From Candidatus Avelusimicrobium luingense (GTDB taxonomy: Bacteria; Elusimicrobiota; Elusimicrobia; Elusimicrobiales; Elusimicrobiaceae), in contig OOHK01000002.1 of the NCBI GenBank assembly GCA_900315845.1, positions 62,001-126,000 on the forward strand: DNA of 64,000 bases, read 5' to 3'. The notes under the pieces are model-generated. The model saw only the letters and a list, made by a program, of their open reading frames with translations. It was not told where the DNA came from and ran no database searches. Below, in pieces: positions 43,232 through 51,692 of this stretch. Both the position numbers and the translations under genes were made by a program. The first letter of the stretch is position 1. The number at the start of each line of letters is the position of its first letter.

Positions 43232-43567
43232 ATGAACTGTATATTTTGCGGCATTGCCGACGGCTCTGTAAAAAGCCAACTGATTTACGAAGATGAGGAC
43301 GTGGTGGCATTTAAGGACTTAAACCCGCAAGCCCCCACCCATCTTTTAATTATCCCGCGCAAGCATATTGCGCGCTTGTCGGAAGCGGACGAAAAAGACG
43401 TCCTTTTGCTAGGTAAAATCTTGCTCGTAGCGCAAAAATTAGCCCGAAAATTTGACTTAAAAGACTTCCGGCTGATTACCAATAACGGCAAAGGGGCCGG
43501 ACAAAGTGTGGATCACTTACACTTTCATCTCATGGCCGGACGCCGTTTCTTGTGGCCGGCAGGCTAA
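43232..43567 (+). CDS. HIT-family nucleotide-binding hydrolase
   Basis: A 111-residue HIT protein. The N-terminal CIFCGIADG and the catalytic HLHFHLMAG triad (about 95-103), plus family length, mark the HINT group that hydrolyses AMP-linked substrates. The ATG at 43232 is chosen because TATAAT (43220-43225) ends six bases before it and no Shine-Dalgarno is present; a start nine codons earlier would overlap the promoter. Confidence 0.92.
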   Translation: MNCIFCGIADGSVKSQLIYEDEDVVAFKDLNPQAPTHLLIIPRKHIARLSEADEKDVLLLGKILLVAQKLARKFDLKDFRLITNNGKGAGQSVDHLHFHLMAGRRFLWPAG

Positions 43568-43633
43568 AAATAATATATAATATAAAGAGAATTTATTTTG
43601 ACCTACTAGCCGTAGAAGGTGGTGAATAACGTA

Positions 43634-43828
43634 ATGGTTTTCGTGAAAGTAAGAGATGCCGAACACTTGGAAGAAGCCTTGAAACGCTTCAAACGCGAGT
43701 GCGAAAAAAACGGTATCTTGCGTGAAATCAAAAGACGCGAAACGTACATGCCTCCGAGCGTAAAACGCAAAATCAAATCGCAGGAAGCACAACGCCGCGC
43801 CAGACGTACCAAACGCAGACGTTTTTAA
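43634..43828 (+). CDS. rpsU: 30S ribosomal protein S21
   Basis: A 64-residue basic protein with the S21 core [20 protein letters not shown], then the highly basic tail [21 protein letters not shown]. The ATG at 43634 follows AAGGTGGTGA by about nine bases; GTG codons slightly upstream are in frame but would start inside the ribosome site. A TATAAT lies near 43576-43581. First gene of the rpsU-dnaG-rpoD operon. Confidence 0.95.
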   Translation: MVFVKVRDAEHLEEALKRFKRECEKNGILREIKRRETYMPPSVKRKIKSQEAQRRARRTKRRRF

Positions 43829-43843
43829 GTAATACTGCAAGCA

Positions 43844-43880
43844 GGCAATAGTCCCGTACATTATGTATCGGGCTATTGCC
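43844..43880 (+). terminator. Intercistronic hairpin between rpsU and dnaG
   Basis: GGCAATAG-T-CCCG / CGGG-CTATTGCC, without a long T run. In E. coli a terminator lies at the same place and lowers dnaG relative to rpsU; the same job is likely here. Confidence 0.7.
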
Positions 43881-43932
43881 TTGTTTGCTCTAGTCAGCCG
43901 CATTTTTGATACCGAAAAAACGGATTTGTTGC

Positions 43933-45672
43933 GTGAATAATAACATCATAGAACAAATTAAAGACCGGTTGGACATTGTAGAATTTATCCGCCAATATGT
44001 ACCTAGTCTGAAACGTGCGGGTAAAACCTACAAAGCCTGCTGTCCGTTTCATCAGGAAAAAACCCCTTCGTTCACGTGCAGTAGCGAAAAGGGGCTCTTT
44101 TACTGTTTCGGTTGTCAGGCCGGGGGCGATATTTTTGAGTTTTTAATGCGTATTGAAAATATCCCGTTTAACGAAGCGGCCGAAAAACTTGCCCAACTAG
44201 CCGGCGTAGAATATAAGCCCAAACGAGATACCTTCTCCGCAGAAGAACAACGACGGGCGAGTGCACATAAAGTATTAGATTTTGCCAAAACGTTCTATCA
44301 TAAAAATTTATTAGCGGCCAATGGCGCATACGCGCGCGCGTATGTCAAAGAGCGCAATTTAACCAAAGAAACGTGTGTGAAATTTGAATTGGGATTAGCA
44401 TTTCAAGATAACACACAACTGGCTCGGGCCGCCCAAAAAGCAGGATACAGTGCGGCCGACTTAAAAGAAGCGGGCCTTTGCATGCAAACCGATTACGGCT
44501 TGCGCGATTATTTTAGAAACCGCTTGATGTTTCCCATCATCAATCACCGCGGTGATACGGTGGGGTTTGGCGGACGTATTTTAGGCGAAGGCGAACCGAA
44601 ATATCTTAATTCGCCCGAAACGATTTTATTTACAAAATCACACGTTTTGTACGGATTGAATTTTGCGGGGCCTGCCATTCGTCAAGCGGGCCGGGCGGTA
44701 CTTTTAGAAGGCTATATGGACGTTATCGGCACGCACCAAGCAGGTGTCAATTATACCGTTGCCCCGCTGGGTACCAGTTTAACCGAAGAACATGCGCGTT
44801 TATTAAAACGCTATACGGAAAACGTTATTTTGCTCTTTGACCCGGATGCGGCCGGAATAAAAGCCGCCTTGCGCGGTTCGCTCGTACTTATCAGCCGCGG
44901 GCTATTTGTAAAAATTGCCACGTTGCCGGACGGGTTAGACCCCGATGAATATATCGCCGCCAACGGCAAAGAAGCGTTTGAACAGATTTTGGATAAAGCG
45001 GAAGATGTTATCGCGTTTTACACACGCGAATTAATGAAAAAATGTGCGATGCCGTTAAGTGCACAAGATAAAACGCATTTGGTAACGGAACTTGCCGAAG
45101 TTATCACCCAACAGCCAGATGCTATCGTCCGGCGCGAATGGGCCAAATATGTAGCCGAGCATATCGGCGTAGATGAAAACCTGGTTTTGGCGCGGTTGCA
45201 ACGGCCGGGCGCATTAAAAACAAGGCAAGTGGGTACACCGGTAGTATCTCCCGTATCGGCCACCAACAGTGCCGAAGAAGAACTGCTGTCGTGGTTACTC
45301 CGTGCGCCGGAACAAATAGAATTATGTGCCGAACTTACGGCAGACGATTTTTCCACGCCGGGTAGTTTTCACCTGTTTCAAGCCGTACGTAAAGCGGCTC
45401 AAACAGGAGCAAACGAAAAGGAGTTAGTGGAACAAGTAAAAGCGGAAGTACCGTCGTTGGCGCAAGAAATTATCAAACTGGCGATGTTGCAAATTCCGCC
45501 GGATTTTCAGCCGCAACGCGATATTAAAACGTGTGTGGCCCGGGTAAAACAAAACGGCGTGCAAAAACGCCTAAAAGAAGTACAACAAAAGATGAAATCG
45601 CTGGGGGCAGGGAATGTGCCGCCGGAACTCATCCAAGAGTATATGTCGTTACAAACGAAATTAAAAAAGTAG
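43933..45672 (+). CDS. dnaG: DNA primase
   Basis: A primase of about 579 residues that makes RNA primers at the replication fork. The N-terminal zinc ribbon is C-x2-H...C-x2-C (CCPFHQEKTPSF, YCFGC), followed by FLMRIENIPFNEAAEKLA, the RNA polymerase core with FRNRLMFPI and GFGGRIL, Toprim motifs LLEGYMDVI and LLFDPDAAG, and a helical C-terminal helicase-binding region. The start is uncertain: GTG at 43933 is chosen from the conserved N-terminus; a TTG nine codons upstream is possible. Neither has a strong ribosome site. Confidence 0.94.
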   Translation: MNNNIIEQIKDRLDIVEFIRQYVPSLKRAGKTYKACCPFHQEKTPSFTCSSEKGLFYCFGCQAGGDIFEFLMRIENIPFNEAAEKLAQLAGVEYKPKRDTFSAEEQRRASAHKVLDFAKTFYHKNLLAANGAYARAYVKERNLTKETCVKFELGLAFQDNTQLARAAQKAGYSAADLKEAGLCMQTDYGLRDYFRNRLMFPIINHRGDTVGFGGRILGEGEPKYLNSPETILFTKSHVLYGLNFAGPAIRQAGRAVLLEGYMDVIGTHQAGVNYTVAPLGTSLTEEHARLLKRYTENVILLFDPDAAGIKAALRGSLVLISRGLFVKIATLPDGLDPDEYIAANGKEAFEQILDKAEDVIAFYTRELMKKCAMPLSAQDKTHLVTELAEVITQQPDAIVRREWAKYVAEHIGVDENLVLARLQRPGALKTRQVGTPVVSPVSATNSAEEELLSWLLRAPEQIELCAELTADDFSTPGSFHLFQAVRKAAQTGANEKELVEQVKAEVPSLAQEIIKLAMLQIPPDFQPQRDIKTCVARVKQNGVQKRLKEVQQKMKSLGAGNVPPELIQEYMSLQTKLKK

Positions 45673-45684
45673 TTGAGGGAAATT

Positions 45685-47394
45685 ATGGCATCAGGAAATA
45701 AATCACTAAAAGATTTGTTACAAGAAGGAAAAGAAAGCGGCTTTGTAGCCTTAGAGGACCTAAACCGTTCTATTGAAGGCGCGGATATGAGTGCCGAAGA
45801 CGTCAACGGTATCATGGACACGATTGACGATTTGGGCATACAACTGGTAGAACAAAAAAAATTAAAATCTAATTCCGCCCCGGAAAAAGAAACCCTCAGT
45901 GAAGATTGGTCATCCACGCCGGATATTTCTAACTCTATCCGGATGTACCTGTCGGAAATGGGCCGTGTACCCTTGCTTACCCGCGACGAAGAAATTACCT
46001 TAGCCCGCAACATCCGCGAGCGCGAAAAAGAATTGCGCAAACTCGTGTTAGAGTCCCCTATTACGATGCGCGAAATTTGCAACTGGGAAGAATTGGTGGA
46101 CCAAGAGGAAATGACCACCAAAGAACTGATGCCCCGCGGAAAACGTACCACCCGCGAACTGACCAACATGCGCCGCAAACTCAAAGAAGCGGCCAACTTC
46201 ATCGGCAAACGCGAGCAGGAAATTACCAAACTGATGCGGGAAATTCGCGAAGGGAATTTATCCGATAAGCGCCGCAACAATGCCATTGAAAAAATGGAAG
46301 CCAAACAAAAAGAAGTCGTGGCGTGTATTACCAAACTCAATTTGAATCAAAACAAAATCAAACGTTTAACTAATAAAATTAAGAATTTAGCCGACCGCTT
46401 GCGCGAAACGTCCAACGACATGCAACGCTTTGATGATTATTTCGGGCCGTATGCACAAGTCAAAAAATTAGTGAACGATTTGAAAAACAAAAAAATTACC
46501 GAGCGTGAATTCAAAAAGAAAACCAAATTCACCTTGCCGGAATTAGAACGGGCGCTTACAAATATTGACGACGTCCGCCGCCGCCATAACCAAATGGTGG
46601 ATATGTTACCCATGTCGGAAAAAGAATTTTTGGCTTTTAATGACCGTATCATATTTTTTGAAGATATGATTTTACAAGACAAATTAAAACTCATTAAAGC
46701 CAACTTGCGTTTGGTGGTATCTATCGCTAAAAAGCACGTCAATTCCAATTTGGAACTATCAGACTTAATTCAAGAAGGTGGTCTTGGCCTTATGAAAGCG
46801 GTAGAAAAATTTGAATACAAACGCGGTTTTAAGTTTTCCACGTATGCCACTTGGTGGATTCGCCAAAGCATCAACCGCGCCATTGCCGATCAAGCCAACA
46901 CCATTCGTATCCCGGTGCACATGAAAGAATTAGTTTCCAAACTGACTAAAGTAACTAACAAATTCCGGCAAGAGCACGGGCGCGAACCCACGTTGGAAGA
47001 TTATTCAAAGGCGTTGCGCTTATCCATAGAAAAAGTGAAAAGCGTACTGAAAATCATGCAAGACCCGATTTCGCTTTCTACCCCTATCGGAGAAGACGAA
47101 GACTCCAACTTAGAGGACTTTATTGAAGATAAGAACGGGCCGGATCCGACAAACGCCGCAGCGGACTTTTTACGTAAACAAGAAGTCGCCGACGTATTGG
47201 CCACCTTATCGGAGCGGGAATCTAAAATCATCAGTTTGCGTTTTGGTATTGATTCCGGCTATCCGCGCACGTTAGAAGAAGTAGGAAAAATGTTTAACGT
47301 TACGCGCGAACGTGTGCGTCAGATTGAGGCCAAGGCCATTCGCAAACTGCGCCACCCCAGCCGCACCAAAATGCTCAAAGATTATAACGAGTAG
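45685..47394 (+). CDS. rpoD: Primary RNA polymerase sigma factor (sigma 70)
   Basis: A 569-residue sigma factor. Region 1.2 is [23 protein letters not shown]; a long charged non-conserved region follows; region 2 has [36 protein letters not shown], region 3 [11 protein letters not shown], and region 4.2 [20 protein letters not shown]. The ATG at 45685 follows GAGGG and lies 12 bases after the dnaG stop. Region 2.4/4.2 motifs fit recognition of TTGACA/TATAAT promoters like those seen here. Confidence 0.97.
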   Translation: MASGNKSLKDLLQEGKESGFVALEDLNRSIEGADMSAEDVNGIMDTIDDLGIQLVEQKKLKSNSAPEKETLSEDWSSTPDISNSIRMYLSEMGRVPLLTRDEEITLARNIREREKELRKLVLESPITMREICNWEELVDQEEMTTKELMPRGKRTTRELTNMRRKLKEAANFIGKREQEITKLMREIREGNLSDKRRNNAIEKMEAKQKEVVACITKLNLNQNKIKRLTNKIKNLADRLRETSNDMQRFDDYFGPYAQVKKLVNDLKNKKITEREFKKKTKFTLPELERALTNIDDVRRRHNQMVDMLPMSEKEFLAFNDRIIFFEDMILQDKLKLIKANLRLVVSIAKKHVNSNLELSDLIQEGGLGLMKAVEKFEYKRGFKFSTYATWWIRQSINRAIADQANTIRIPVHMKELVSKLTKVTNKFRQEHGREPTLEDYSKALRLSIEKVKSVLKIMQDPISLSTPIGEDEDSNLEDFIEDKNGPDPTNAAADFLRKQEVADVLATLSERESKIISLRFGIDSGYPRTLEEVGKMFNVTRERVRQIEAKAIRKLRHPSRTKMLKDYNE

Positions 47395-47411
47395 TTGTTG
47401 AAGTTACTGAC

Positions 47412-47454
47412 AACCCCCCGCTCTCGCCCGTGCGGCGAGCACCGGGGGTTTTTT
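47412..47454 (+). terminator. Double-stem terminator of the rpoD operon (copy 1)
   Basis: Outer stem AACCCCC/GGGGGTT, inner stem CTCGCC/GGCGAG, then six T. The T run contains the stop codon of the convergent pilin gene. A near-identical copy lies at 48101-48145. Confidence 0.9.
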
Positions 47455-48013
47455 ATTGAAACCAATTGACGCCTGCGGTAATGGCTTCCGGCACCGATTG
47501 CATGTTCAAAACTTTTGTACAAAAATCTCCTTTGGGGCGAGACCAACGCCCGCTTCCGGTAATTTCTATACAATACTTTCCTGCATGTTCCGTTGTTTGT
47601 CTATCAGCCAATCCTACACACTGATATTCCCCTTCCGTTAACACGCCCAGAACCGAATTGGGCGATATGATCAGAGAGAATCCTTTTCCGCGGGCAACCG
47701 TTAAACCTGTTCCCGTAGAGATACCACAACTATTACTATCCGTCCTTGCTTCCACTGTCAAAGGGAAATCTATATCTAAATCTTCAAATGACTCCGGCCA
47801 TGTGCCGTTAGCCATTTTGTAACTTGCCGCGGCTTGCCCCGCCGCAGACACAGCCGTATATAACTGAGTTACCCGAGCCTTAACTACTGCCTTTTTATAT
47901 TGTGGCAAAGCCACCGCCGCCAATATGCCGATAATTAAAACCACTACTAATAATTCAATAAGCGTAAATGCTTTCGCATCTAAAATCCCCGACAAACTAC
48001 TTTTATTTCTCAT
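47453..48013 (-). CDS. Type IV pilin-like protein
   Basis: A 186-residue prepilin with leader MRNKSSLSGILDAKA (alanine before the cut, longest leader here) and FTLIELLVVVLIIGILAAVA. The body has YKMANGTWPESFEDLDIDFP and cysteines at NSCGIS, YQCVGL, GKYCIEI and GDFCTKVLN. The ribosome site is GGAGGGATACGC. Convergent with rpoD, sharing its terminator sequence at the stop. Confidence 0.87.
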   Translation of the reverse strand: MRNKSSLSGILDAKAFTLIELLVVVLIIGILAAVALPQYKKAVVKARVTQLYTAVSAAGQAAASYKMANGTWPESFEDLDIDFPLTVEARTDSNSCGISTGTGLTVARGKGFSLIISPNSVLGVLTEGEYQCVGLADRQTTEHAGKYCIEITGSGRWSRPKGDFCTKVLNMQSVPEAITAGVNWFQ

Positions 48014-48046
48014 GCGTATCCCTCCACAGGATTTTAATATATGCCT

Positions 48047-48074
48047 ATTAAAGCAAAAAAAAAAACAAAGTCAA
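48047..48074 (-). promoter_or_regulatory. T-tract promoter of pilin 47453-48013
   Basis: TTGACT (48069-48074), 16-base spacer TTG-T11-GC, TTTAAT (48047-48052). Confidence 0.6.
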
Positions 48075-48100
48075 GGGGTTTTATACTTTTCTATAAACAC

Positions 48101-48145
48101 AAAAACCCCCGCTCTCGCCCGTGCGACGAGCACCGGGGGTTTTTT
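48101..48145. terminator. Double-stem terminator (copy 2), behind pilin 48157-48675
   Basis: AAAAACCCCCG / CGGGGGTTTTT outer stem with inner CTCGCC/GACGAG; same sequence as 47412-47454 apart from single-base changes. Confidence 0.85.
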
Positions 48146-48156
48146 GATATGTTTAA

Positions 48157-48675
48157 TTATTCATTATAGCCGTAAAGTCCGTATGCCGTCCAACCGTCCG
48201 AAGTCCATTGATACGTACCCATAGATTTGCACACTTGCCCGGCGGTAGCGGTAGAGGTTACACACTGGCCGCGCGCGCCCGTTCCCAATACGTGCCGAAA
48301 TGTCAAAACAAGTGTTCCGCCGTCATAGAGATCCCCACGAACACTTTTTTCACTTCCGTCATTGACCGGATTATATAAGTCCACCCTTAAACTTCCTTTG
48401 GATGCTATTTCGCTATCCCCCGACCAAGAAACCGTCCAACCGGCCGGAGCATCTACGGACAATTCATCAAACCGGGTGGCATACTGTCCGTTAGCCATAT
48501 AATAACTCTCTTGGGCTTTCATGATACCGTCCACTACGGGGCGCAACGTAGCAAATCTGCTTTTCAAAACAGCCACCTTGTACTGCGGCAATGCTACACT
48601 GGCCAATATACCGATAATTAAGACAACGACTAATAATTCAATCAGTGTAAAACCTTCCGACTTCTTATTTCTCAT
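48157..48675 (-). CDS. Type IV pilin-like protein
   Basis: A 172-residue prepilin beginning at the ATG at 48675 (AAGGA upstream) with leader MRNKKSEG and FTLIELLVVVLIIGILASVA. The body has YYMANGQYATRFDELSVDAP, as in the 63005 and 23257 pilins, and cysteines at GQCVTS and QVCKSMG. Its promoter has TATACT (48714-48719) but no TTGACA and no long A/T tract, so it differs from most other pilins here. Confidence 0.87.
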   Translation of the reverse strand: MRNKKSEGFTLIELLVVVLIIGILASVALPQYKVAVLKSRFATLRPVVDGIMKAQESYYMANGQYATRFDELSVDAPAGWTVSWSGDSEIASKGSLRVDLYNPVNDGSEKSVRGDLYDGGTLVLTFRHVLGTGARGQCVTSTATAGQVCKSMGTYQWTSDGWTAYGLYGYNE

Positions 48676-48731
48676 ATCCTTATTCCTTTGTACCAAAATG
48701 TTCCGATAAACATAGTATAGCAAAAATCATA

Positions 48732-48764
48732 AAAACACCCCCACAAATATCGCGGGGGTGTTTT
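48732..48764. terminator. Terminator of the 48785-53614 operon
   Basis: AAAACACCCCC / GGGGGTGTTTT; lies just ahead of the -10 box of pilin 48157-48675. Confidence 0.85.
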
Positions 48765-48784
48765 ATGCAACCAAAAACTAACTT

Positions 48785-49360
48785 TTATTTTTCGGCGTTT
48801 TGTTTAGCGGAAAGGTCGGTACGGACTTTGTTAAACAAATTGCTGGCCGTAGCCCGTTCCAAAAACGCTTCCCATTCTTGTTGGGTGAGTTCAAAATCAT
48901 CCATCACGATAGAAGATATTTCTTTGGCCGTATCTTTACCGGTTTTGTTGAGTTTGGCATATTCCTGTTCCAACTCTACATAGCGGCTGGCTACGGCATA
49001 ATCAATATCGTCTTGAGAATAAGTGGGCATAGCCGGTTCTTTCATCGTGTTTGTATCGGTAATACCGACCACCGGCGCATTATCTTGCATAGGATAGGCT
49101 TGCGACTCGTCTGCAGAATACGGTTTTACACCTGCTGCCGTGGAGGACGATCCTTGATAGGGTTGCGCAAGGGGTTTGTCTCCCGAGGGAACAAACATTT
49201 TTTCATGTTCACCCGGTAACAATTCCTGTGTAGGTTGTGTATCCGTTACATTCGTCACGCGGCCCATCATAAAGTTAGAACAAGCCGACGGGTTAACGAT
49301 AAAATAGATACTTAAAATAATAAAAACTAAAATAATAGTTTTGAGTAAAATTTTCACCAC
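48785..49360 (-). CDS. Membrane-anchored hypothetical protein
   Basis: A 191-residue protein with one N-terminal membrane helix (LLKTIILVFIILSIYFIV), a disordered P/S/T/Q middle (about 35-125) and a charged helical end (about 128-190). The GTG at 49360 is chosen since AGGAGG lies seven bases upstream; an in-frame ATG 32 codons earlier lies inside the preceding gene with no ribosome site. No family recognised. Last gene of the envelope cluster. Confidence 0.65.
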   Translation of the reverse strand: MVKILLKTIILVFIILSIYFIVNPSACSNFMMGRVTNVTDTQPTQELLPGEHEKMFVPSGDKPLAQPYQGSSSTAAGVKPYSADESQAYPMQDNAPVVGITDTNTMKEPAMPTYSQDDIDYAVASRYVELEQEYAKLNKTGKDTAKEISSIVMDDFELTQQEWEAFLERATASNLFNKVRTDLSAKQNAEK

Positions 49361-49394
49361 AAGATTGCCTCCTATATGTATAGGATACAATATT

Positions 49395-50054
49395 TTACTT
49401 ATTTTGTTTTTGATTTTTTGCCGCTCCGGCGCTGTGTTTCTGTAACTGTTGTACACTTTCCACGAACTGCGGATTGGACAAAATTTGTTTCACGGTTTGG
49501 GCAAAATTCGGATCTTGCATGTGTTTAGATACCACTTCTTGAATTTGCGGATTGTCTTTTAATATTTTGCCCAAATCGCCCCCACCTAGGGCACTTAAAT
49601 CAACGGCTTGCCCCTGGGTGGCTTTGGCAAGGTCTTGATTAAAGGCCTTGATTTCCGGCTCATCCTTAAAATCTCGCACGATAGAGCGTAACGTCTCTTG
49701 CGCTTGTTCTATGGCTTGTGTTTCGGGCAGCGGCGCATCTTCTAAAACAACTGATTGAGAGGTAGTTAACGAAACACTTTTTCCGGCAGCAGACTCATCG
49801 GCATTAAGCGGTAAAATAGCCATAGAAGTAATGTCTGCGGGAAGAATTTGCGGATTAGATACCGGCTCGGCTTGGGGAGCCGAAAGGGCTACCGGGGTTT
49901 GTCGTTGAAATGAGAATGCCGCGTCCGGACTATTGAGCCGTTCTTCTTCCCATTGGGCTACTTTTTTTTGGTAAAACTGATAACCGCGCACCGCGCCCAT
50001 AAATAAGAGCGCGGTGATCATAATTGCAATTAAACAGTAACTTGTTTTAGACAT
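49395..50054 (-). CDS. Membrane-anchored protein with STI1-like repeats
   Basis: A 219-residue protein with an N-terminal membrane helix, a low-complexity linker and a C-terminal helical part (about 145-210). There LGKILKDNPQIQEVVSKHMQ and FAQTVKQILSNPQFVESVQQ repeat the NP-centred helix pattern of STI1/chaperone-binding motifs. Its start overlaps the stop of the FKBP gene (TAATG). A chaperone-linked envelope role is suggested by the FKBP neighbour. Confidence 0.65.
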   Translation of the reverse strand: MSKTSYCLIAIMITALLFMGAVRGYQFYQKKVAQWEEERLNSPDAAFSFQRQTPVALSAPQAEPVSNPQILPADITSMAILPLNADESAAGKSVSLTTSQSVVLEDAPLPETQAIEQAQETLRSIVRDFKDEPEIKAFNQDLAKATQGQAVDLSALGGGDLGKILKDNPQIQEVVSKHMQDPNFAQTVKQILSNPQFVESVQQLQKHSAGAAKNQKQNK

Positions 50055-50731
50055 TATTTCACAATATCCAAAAGTTCCACGTCAAACACGAGTACCGAGT
50101 TGGCGGGAATAGGCCCCACCGGGCGACTACCATACGCGGTTTGCGCCGGGCACACTACGGTAGCACGCGCCCCGGGTTTTAATTGTTGAAATGCTTTCGT
50201 CCAGCACGGGATAACATCGGTCAAGCGCGTTTGGAACGCTTCCCCGCGGTCACGCGAACTGTCAAATTTCGTACCATCAATAAGTGTACCGGTATAGTGT
50301 GCTTTTACCGTATCGTCGGCTTTAGGCGTCTTGCCTTTACCCGCGCGCGTTTGTTTGATAAGCACACCGTTATCTAATTTTTTGACCCCTTTTTCTTTTT
50401 GGAAATTTTCCAAATAGGCTTCTTGGGCCGCTTGATGTTTTTCTTGTAATAAGTGGGCATCTTCGCGGTATTTTTGGATAATTTGCGGTTTGTATTTTTC
50501 CAAGTCCGTTTGTGATTTTTTGCCGAGCAAACTATCGCGCATGCCTTGCGAAACGGCTTTAAAATCAGTATCGTTATCCAAAATCAGCTCGCGTTTGAGG
50601 TTATCCCCCAACAAAAAACCGAGCGAATAAAGCATTTGCGTGCGCTGAGCCGGATCTGCCGCCGAAGTGGCTTCTTGGGCAAATAGCGCTACCGGTAAAA
50701 TAAACAAAACAGCCAATAGTAATTTTTTCAT
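50054..50731 (-). CDS. FKBP-type peptidyl-prolyl isomerase, FkpA/Mip-like
   Basis: A 225-residue periplasmic foldase with a signal peptide (MKKLLLAVLFILPVALFAQ), an N-terminal dimerisation helix region (SLGFLLGDNLKRE to about 115) and a C-terminal FKBP domain: VKAHYTGTLIDGTKFDSSRDRG, then AYGSRPVGPIPANSVLVFDVELL. Several canonical active-site positions (Y, F, D, Y) are kept, so it is likely active. Confidence 0.92.
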   Translation of the reverse strand: MKKLLLAVLFILPVALFAQEATSAADPAQRTQMLYSLGFLLGDNLKRELILDNDTDFKAVSQGMRDSLLGKKSQTDLEKYKPQIIQKYREDAHLLQEKHQAAQEAYLENFQKEKGVKKLDNGVLIKQTRAGKGKTPKADDTVKAHYTGTLIDGTKFDSSRDRGEAFQTRLTDVIPCWTKAFQQLKPGARATVVCPAQTAYGSRPVGPIPANSVLVFDVELLDIVK

Positions 50732-50743
50732 ATATTCTCCTTA

Positions 50744-51682
50744 TTATTTCGTTTTCAAATAGGCTTCTAAGCGAGCGGTAATTTGAGCGGCGGCTTGTTT
50801 ACCGGCGGCTTCCATACTGCGGCGCATAGATTCTTCGGCACGCGAAGTACCGGCCCGTTCATACACATTAAAACGAGAAAATGTAACTCCGCGGGTAGCA
50901 TCCACCAAACTAATAGCCGCATTGCTGGATGCCCACAATAAGCCATCTACTTTTTTAGAATCATAATTATCCACGTCGGTTAAGATTTCCACACTAAGCA
51001 CTTTTTCCGGGTCGGAAATATCCACGACGCCAAGCCCCATTTTATTCAGGGCATCTACTACGTACGTAATCATGACTTTACTTTCGCGCCCTTGCACATC
51101 AACGCCCACCAGTACCGCGGCCATTTTTTCTTTCAATTTGTTTTTGTAAGGAAAGAATTGATCCGCATTGTAACTTTGGTGCGTTTTGGACAAGAATTGG
51201 TACGTATCATCTAACAACGTGCGGTGTTGGATAAGCGGTTGCATCCGGTAAGCGATACGCAAATCGGCAAGCGGCTCGGCGGGATTAGCAAATTGTGCAT
51301 CCAAACCGGAGAGTTGGGCATCAATTTTATCCATTTCCTGTGATAAAATTTTATGTGCATTTTCACGGGATAAAACGGCTAACGCCAAATAGTGGGATTG
51401 TTTGATTGATTTATCTTTCCATACTTTTTCCACTTTAGCGTTGGCTACCAAATCAGTTAAAATTTTATCTTGTGCTAAATCAGGCGCATTTTGAACAAGT
51501 GCCGCGCGCATATTTTCCAGCGCATCTTTTGAAGCGGCGTCTTTGGTTTTTCCGTCACCAGACACTACATAATACTTGGCCGAATCGTATTTAGAAGCCT
51601 GATACGATACGGTGTTTTTATTGAGCGTCGTACAAGCACTTAACGCGAGTACGGCGCAAAGACATCCGATAAGTTTCTTCAT
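50744..51682 (-). CDS. Lipoprotein, LPP20-like
   Basis: A 312-residue lipoprotein (MKKLIGCLCAVLALSAC) starting at the ATG at 51682 behind AAGGAGGAAATT. The first half has the LPP20 plan (ASKYDSAKYYVVSGDGKTKDAASKDALENMRAAL), and the second half has repeated alpha/beta character (VVGVDVQGRESKVMI-type stretch, VLSVEILTDVDNYD). It is encoded with an LpoB-like and a COG3014-like protein, a trio seen in other Gram-negatives. Partner function unknown. Confidence 0.7.
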   Translation of the reverse strand: MKKLIGCLCAVLALSACTTLNKNTVSYQASKYDSAKYYVVSGDGKTKDAASKDALENMRAALVQNAPDLAQDKILTDLVANAKVEKVWKDKSIKQSHYLALAVLSRENAHKILSQEMDKIDAQLSGLDAQFANPAEPLADLRIAYRMQPLIQHRTLLDDTYQFLSKTHQSYNADQFFPYKNKLKEKMAAVLVGVDVQGRESKVMITYVVDALNKMGLGVVDISDPEKVLSVEILTDVDNYDSKKVDGLLWASSNAAISLVDATRGVTFSRFNVYERAGTSRAEESMRRSMEAAGKQAAAQITARLEAYLKTK

Positions 51683-51692
51683 AATTTCCTCC

